From Chryseobacterium viscerum (GTDB lineage: Bacteria; Bacteroidota; Bacteroidia; Flavobacteriales; Weeksellaceae), in contig NZ_PPEG02000001.1 of the NCBI RefSeq assembly GCF_002899945.2, positions 372,001-436,000 of the forward strand: a stretch of DNA of 64,000 bases, read 5' to 3'. Position numbers and translations under genes: made by a program. The notes under the pieces are model-generated. The model saw only the letters and a program-made list of their open reading frames with translations. It did not search any database and was not told where the DNA came from. This document shows, in pieces, positions 59,682 to 64,000 of the stretch (position 1 is its first letter; each line of letters opens with the position of its first letter).

Positions 59682-62060
59682 ATGGAAGAAAACAAAAAAA
59701 ATGCAGGAAATAAGGGGAAAACATTTCCTCTGCCTCCCAAAAAAAAGAAAGATACCTCCTGGAGAAAATGGGTTTCATTTATTTGGATTGGACTCATTGC
59801 AGTAGTGCTGGGAATTTCGGGGCTTTTCTTTGCGGTTTCCCAAGGATTCGTTGGGGAAATGCCTGATGTAAAAGAACTGGAGAACCCAGATATCTTTGTC
59901 GCTTCTGAAATTATTTCTTCAGATGGAGTCACTTTAGGTAAATTTGAAAAAGAAAAAACGCAGCCTATCGTTTATAAGGACCTTCCTCCTTATCTTATTT
60001 ATGCTCTTCAGGCTAAAGAAGATGAACGTTTCAAAGAACACTCAGGAATCGACTTATATTCCGTTGCCAGAGCTATAGCCTATGGTGGTGGACGTGGTGG
60101 TGGTTCTACCATTACCCAGCAGCTTGCAAAACTTCTTTTTACAGGGAATGCTTCTCAGAACAAATTTGAAAGAGGATTCCAGAAATTAAAAGAATGGGTT
60201 GTAGCAGTAAGTCTTGAGAAAAGATACACCAAAGAAGAGATCATCACTCTTTATTTCAATAAATTTGATTTCCTTTTCAATGCTAATGGTATCGAAATGG
60301 CTTCCAGAGTTTATTTTAACAAAAAAACTTCGGAACTCACACTACCCGAAGCTGCAACATTTGTAGCAATGCTTGAAAACCCAAGAAAAAACAATCCTTA
60401 CAGATATCCTGAAAAGGCAAAAGAAAGAAGGAATGTCGTATTGGATCAGATGCAGAAGACCGGATACATTAATGCTGCTACCTATGAAAAAGCGGCCAAT
60501 ACTCCGATCGAAGTAGACTTCCACCCTATCAAAAGCATTACTGACGGATATTCTGCTTATTACAAGTTTTATCTGAGAAAAGAGATTGACAAATATCTTG
60601 ATGCTAATGAAAAAGAAACCGGTAAGAAGCTTAACCTTTACAAAGACGGTTTAAAAATATATGTAACCCTTGATTCTAAAATGCAGAAGTATGCAGAAGA
60701 GTCTATCAAGGAACACTTAACTGATCTTCAGAAGAGATTTGATGCAGAACAGAGAGGAAGAAAAAACAGACCTTTCTATTATCTGAACGATAAACAAATC
60801 CAAAGCGTAATGCTTCAGGCCATGAAAAGAACCGGCCGATATAAGCTTTTAAAAGCTGACGGCATGCCTGAAGACTCCATTATGATGGAATTCAAGAAAC
60901 CTATCAAAACTTCAAGATTCACATGGAATGGCGAAGAAGAAGTAGAAATGTCTCCTTGGGATTCTATCAGATACCACAAACAAATTGCACAGGCAGGCCT
61001 TATGTCTATGGTTCCTGGAACAGGAGAGATCAAGGCATGGGTAGGAGGTATAGATTGGCAGCACTTCCAATATGACCACATCAAGCAAGGTAAAAGACAG
61101 GTAGGATCTACCTTCAAGCCTTTTGTATATGCAACCGCTATTATGAAACTGGGAATGACTCCTTGTTCGGCTGTTTCTAACGGAACTTATGATCACAACG
61201 GATGGCATGTACCGGGAAGAGGAGGAATGCTTACTTTAAAAGATGCATTGGCACACTCTCAAAACCCTGTTGCCGCAAGACTTATTGAAATGACAGGAGT
61301 AGACGCTGTCATCCAGACCGCAAGAGATCTGGGAGTAACAGAAGATATTCCGAGAAACAATACAATCGCTCTAGGTTCATCAGACATTACGATTTACGAG
61401 ATGCTAGGAGCTTATAGTACTTTTGCCAACTATGGTAACCACAACAAACCGGAAATGATCTGGAGAATTGAAGATGCCAATGGTAGAGTAATTAAGGAAG
61501 TAAACGTGGAACCAAAAGAAGTGATGAACCCAATGTATGCTTACACCATGATTGAACTGATGAAAGGGGTAGCACAGTACGGAACCGCTTCTGGAGAATT
61601 AGGAAGAAGAGGAATTTCAAAAGCGGTAGAAATTGCTGCTAAAACAGGTACAACACAGAACAACTCCGACGGATGGTTTATGGGAATCACTCCAAAATTA
61701 GCAACCGGAGCATGGGTTGGATGGGAAGACAGAGCCACTCACTTCTTCGGCACAGGTGAAGGTCAGGGTGCGAAAATGGCATTACCGATCTGGGCAATCT
61801 TCATGAAGAAAGTATGGGCAGATAAGAGTTTAGGAATAACTCCTGACGATAAATTTGTAAAACCTTCAGACTGGAAAGACGGCTGCTCAAACCTTAAAGG
61901 CTTAAGCGGAGGATATGGAGATGATGGAAGTCTTCAGACGATCGATGAGATCAAAAATCCAAGACCGGCAGATCCTACTCCTAAAAAACCTACAGAAAAG
62001 AAAGAGGACAACGTCAATGAAAACCTTCATTCCAATGATGAAGTAGATTTCAATAAATAA
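59682..62060 (+). CDS. mrcA: Class A penicillin-binding protein (PBP1A)
   Basis: A 792-aa bifunctional wall synthase. One N-terminal span (VSFIWIGLIAVVLGISGLFF). Glycosyltransferase motifs EDERFKEHSGID, GGGSTITQQLAKLLF and RKNNPYRYPEKAKERRNVVL. Transpeptidase Ser in VGSTFKPFVYAT, SQN-containing AHSQNPVAARL and KTGTTQNNSDGWF. Lys/Glu-rich tail. Third gene of the ricT operon. Confidence 0.95.
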   Translation: MEENKKNAGNKGKTFPLPPKKKKDTSWRKWVSFIWIGLIAVVLGISGLFFAVSQGFVGEMPDVKELENPDIFVASEIISSDGVTLGKFEKEKTQPIVYKDLPPYLIYALQAKEDERFKEHSGIDLYSVARAIAYGGGRGGGSTITQQLAKLLFTGNASQNKFERGFQKLKEWVVAVSLEKRYTKEEIITLYFNKFDFLFNANGIEMASRVYFNKKTSELTLPEAATFVAMLENPRKNNPYRYPEKAKERRNVVLDQMQKTGYINAATYEKAANTPIEVDFHPIKSITDGYSAYYKFYLRKEIDKYLDANEKETGKKLNLYKDGLKIYVTLDSKMQKYAEESIKEHLTDLQKRFDAEQRGRKNRPFYYLNDKQIQSVMLQAMKRTGRYKLLKADGMPEDSIMMEFKKPIKTSRFTWNGEEEVEMSPWDSIRYHKQIAQAGLMSMVPGTGEIKAWVGGIDWQHFQYDHIKQGKRQVGSTFKPFVYATAIMKLGMTPCSAVSNGTYDHNGWHVPGRGGMLTLKDALAHSQNPVAARLIEMTGVDAVIQTARDLGVTEDIPRNNTIALGSSDITIYEMLGAYSTFANYGNHNKPEMIWRIEDANGRVIKEVNVEPKEVMNPMYAYTMIELMKGVAQYGTASGELGRRGISKAVEIAAKTGTTQNNSDGWFMGITPKLATGAWVGWEDRATHFFGTGEGQGAKMALPIWAIFMKKVWADKSLGITPDDKFVKPSDWKDGCSNLKGLSGGYGDDGSLQTIDEIKNPRPADPTPKKPTEKKEDNVNENLHSNDEVDFNK

Positions 62061-62080
62061 ATTCTCTTTTAGAAATACAC

Positions 62081-62115
62081 AAGACCTTTCAATTATTTGG
62101 AAGGTCTTTTCTTTT
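62081..62115 (+). terminator. Terminator of the ricT-gldH-mrcA operon
   Basis: AAGACCTT/AAGGTCTT stem with a 12-base loop, then TTCTTTT. Confidence 0.75.
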
Positions 62116-62135
62116 ATAATTAATACCTTTGAAGC

Positions 62136-63677
62136 ATGAATATCGAACGTATCAGACAGCCTTTTATTGAGAAATTTCCGGGTGATTTCTCCAACAATCC
62201 TATGCAGAGAAACACGCCAAAGGTTTTATTTGCCACCACTCAACCTGCAGGCTTTGAAAAACCTGAGCTGATTGCTTTTAATGAAGTTTTATCAGAAGAA
62301 ATAGGATTGGGAAAATTTGAAGATAAGGACCTGAATTTCCTGGTAGGAAGCAACCTTCCTGAAAACGTTCAAACCTATGCTACAGCCTATGCAGGACATC
62401 AGTTTGGGAATTGGGCAGGTCAACTTGGAGACGGAAGAGCAATCCTTGCAGGTGAAATCACCAACGAAGCTGGCAAAAAGGCAGAAATTCAATGGAAGGG
62501 TGCGGGAGCCACTCCCTACTCCAGACATGCTGATGGAAGAGCCGTATTAAGATCTTCAGTACGGGAATACCTGATGAGCGAAGCCATGTATCATTTAAGA
62601 GTTCCCACAACCAGAGCACTTAGCCTGGCATTTACAGGAGAAGATGTGATGCGTGATATTATGTATAGTGGAAATCCGGAACTTGAAAAAGGCGCTGCGG
62701 TCATCAGAACGGCTGAAAGTTTTATACGCTTTGGACATTTTGAATTGATGTCTGCCCAAAGAGAATATAACACCTTACAGGATCTTGCTGATTTTACCAT
62801 TGAAAACTATTTTCCGGAGATTACATCTACCGACAGCCAGAAATACAGAGACTTTTTTGAAAGGATTTGCACCCGTACTGCCAATATGATCGTGGAATGG
62901 TTCAGAGTGGGATTTGTACATGGAGTTATGAATACAGATAATATGTCTATTCTCGGACTAACTATTGATTACGGACCTTATTCTATGATGGATGAATATG
63001 ATTTGAATTTCACACCCAATACAACCGATCTTCCCGGAAGAAGATATGCATTCGGAAAACAGGGACAGATTGCTCAGTGGAATCTCTGGCAGCTTGCCAA
63101 TTCCCTTCATCCATTAATTAAGGATGAAAAGTTTTTAGAAGACACCCTGAATCGTTTTGGAACATATTTTTGGGAGGCCCATGATCAAATGCTTTGTGAA
63201 AAATTTGGGTTTGATCAACTTCAAAAAGAGGATGAGGAGTTCTTCACCAATTGGCAGGGATTAATGCAGGAACTTCAGCTAGACTACACCTTGTTTTTCA
63301 CCCAACTGGAAAGAATAACTCCAGATACCGATATAAAAGAACACTTTAAAGATGTTTCTTATGTTGCCATTAATGAAGAAAAGCTTTTAAAACTTACCAG
63401 CTTTATAAAGGACTACGAAGAAAGGTTAAGTTTAAACTCTATTTCAAGAGAAGATTCTTTAGCGATGATGAAAAAAACAAACCCCAAGTTTATTCTTAGA
63501 AATTATCTCCTTTACGAATGTATTGAGGAGATCAGTAATGGTAAAAGAGAAATGCTTGAAAAACTCACCAAAGCATTAGAATCTCCTTATCAGGAAGTAT
63601 ACCCTGAGCTCTCCGTCAAAAGACCATCTGGCTATGATGATACTGCAGGATGTTCTACACTTTCATGTAGTTCTTAA
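62136..63677 (+). CDS. selO: Protein adenylyltransferase SelO
   Basis: A 513-aa pseudokinase-fold enzyme that AMPylates redox proteins. AYAGHQFGNWAGQLGDGRAI (inverted-orientation nucleotide site), KGAGATPYSRHADGRAVLRS, RTAESFIRFGHFE and GVMNTDNMSILGLTIDYGPY are diagnostic. The C-terminus CSTLSCSS has Cys where animal SelO carries selenocysteine, and could form a regulatory disulfide. Standalone gene. Confidence 0.94.
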   Translation: MNIERIRQPFIEKFPGDFSNNPMQRNTPKVLFATTQPAGFEKPELIAFNEVLSEEIGLGKFEDKDLNFLVGSNLPENVQTYATAYAGHQFGNWAGQLGDGRAILAGEITNEAGKKAEIQWKGAGATPYSRHADGRAVLRSSVREYLMSEAMYHLRVPTTRALSLAFTGEDVMRDIMYSGNPELEKGAAVIRTAESFIRFGHFELMSAQREYNTLQDLADFTIENYFPEITSTDSQKYRDFFERICTRTANMIVEWFRVGFVHGVMNTDNMSILGLTIDYGPYSMMDEYDLNFTPNTTDLPGRRYAFGKQGQIAQWNLWQLANSLHPLIKDEKFLEDTLNRFGTYFWEAHDQMLCEKFGFDQLQKEDEEFFTNWQGLMQELQLDYTLFFTQLERITPDTDIKEHFKDVSYVAINEEKLLKLTSFIKDYEERLSLNSISREDSLAMMKKTNPKFILRNYLLYECIEEISNGKREMLEKLTKALESPYQEVYPELSVKRPSGYDDTAGCSTLSCSS

Positions 63678-63760
63678 AAAATCAACAACAAAAAAACACA
63701 CTTATCTATTGTATTATCAACATATTAAATATTTTCACTACATTTAGAAAAATCTTTAAT

Positions 63761-64000
63761 ATGAAAAAAATTGTATTTTCTCTAGTATTAGCATCATGCT
63801 TTTACAGCAATGCTCAAACCTTGCTTTCGGAAAGTTTCGAAGGAGCGACATTCCCTCCAACAGGATGGACTAAGTCTAATACAAACGCGGCAAGAGCCTG
63901 GGATTTGACCAGCACTGTTTTTACCGGGACTTCCGCAAATTCTCTCGAGTTAAAAGCAAGATTTACGATTGCCGGAAATAATTCTGCTACTATTGACTGG
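63761..64000 (+). CDS. Secreted adhesin-like protein, choice-of-anchor J type (3' end outside window)
   Basis: Eighty codons are visible. Signal peptide MKKIVFSLVLASCFYSNAQ, then LLSESFEGATFPPTGWT, the opening of a cleaved-adhesin/choice-of-anchor J jelly-roll. Such proteins are usually T9SS cargo with a C-terminal sorting domain, which is beyond the window. Could be followed by a protease or adhesin module. Confidence 0.8.
   Translation, partial: MKKIVFSLVLASCFYSNAQTLLSESFEGATFPPTGWTKSNTNAARAWDLTSTVFTGTSANSLELKARFTIAGNNSATIDW

Overview
The window reads as chromosome of a Chryseobacterium-like flavobacterium (Bacteroidota, Weeksellaceae). Supporting signs are promoters of the Bacteroidota type (-7 box TAnnTTTG), few Shine-Dalgarno sequences, a type III glutamine synthetase, gldH directly after ricT, many secreted proteins whose signal peptides end in AQ or SQ, T9SS-style surface proteins and low G+C. 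I see no rRNA, tRNA, CRISPR array, insertion sequence or complete prophage.

Layout. 1-5 kb: the end of a YdeI-like protein, a TPR/AraC-type membrane regulator, and an opposing operon of three paralogous C1q-like secreted proteins. 5-8.4 kb: a small unknown gene, an orphan umuC and a CPA1 Na+/H+ antiporter. 8.5-19.1 kb: an accessory island (below). 19.2-30 kb: two TonB-C-like secreted paralogs, tadA, a GNAT acetyltransferase, coaX, an M1 metallopeptidase, a DinB-like protein, a large conserved Bacteroidota protein and GSIII. 30.1-38.1 kb: a two-component system followed by a TolC-RND-MFP efflux operon. 38.4-45.7 kb: an NlpC/P60 lipoprotein, a pentapeptide-repeat protein and the rod-shape operon mreB-mreC-mreD-mrdA-rodA. 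46.2-50.2 kb: hemA-hemC-hemD-hemE. 50.3-57.4 kb: nitroreductase, an unlisted 41-aa double-glycine peptide gene, sufS, rplY, prs, an SGNH lipoprotein and a FadL-type porin. 57.8-64 kb: ricT, gldH, a class A PBP, selO and the start of a secreted adhesin-like gene.

The most interesting part is the island at 8.5-19.1 kb, plus an outlier at 6.7 kb. Six copies of a 20-bp element (AACACGwCAmsTTyTGwCGy, near-palindromic, with imperfect matches in some copies) each lie exactly 10 bp upstream of a TAnnTTTG -7 box. The element takes the place of the usual -33 box. Five of the six drive genes on the plus strand: an endolysin-like M15 peptidase without a signal peptide, a patatin phospholipase, a small acidic protein, an operon headed by a 1361-aa protein I do not recognise, and a WYL-domain regulator. 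Behind the 1361-aa gene come a minimal nucleotidyltransferase, a 705-aa protein with a CdiA-like nuclease tip, and a probable immunity gene. The sixth copy points antisense into the antiporter gene beside umuC. I infer one WYL-controlled regulon, either a toxin released by self-lysis (peptidoglycan endopeptidase plus phospholipase plus leaderless toxins) or an anti-phage/abortive system.

Elsewhere the sequence supports autoregulation of the efflux two-component system: matching 11-bp-spaced direct repeats precede both the regulator gene and the efflux operon. Palindromes also sit at likely regulator positions upstream of GSIII and ricT.
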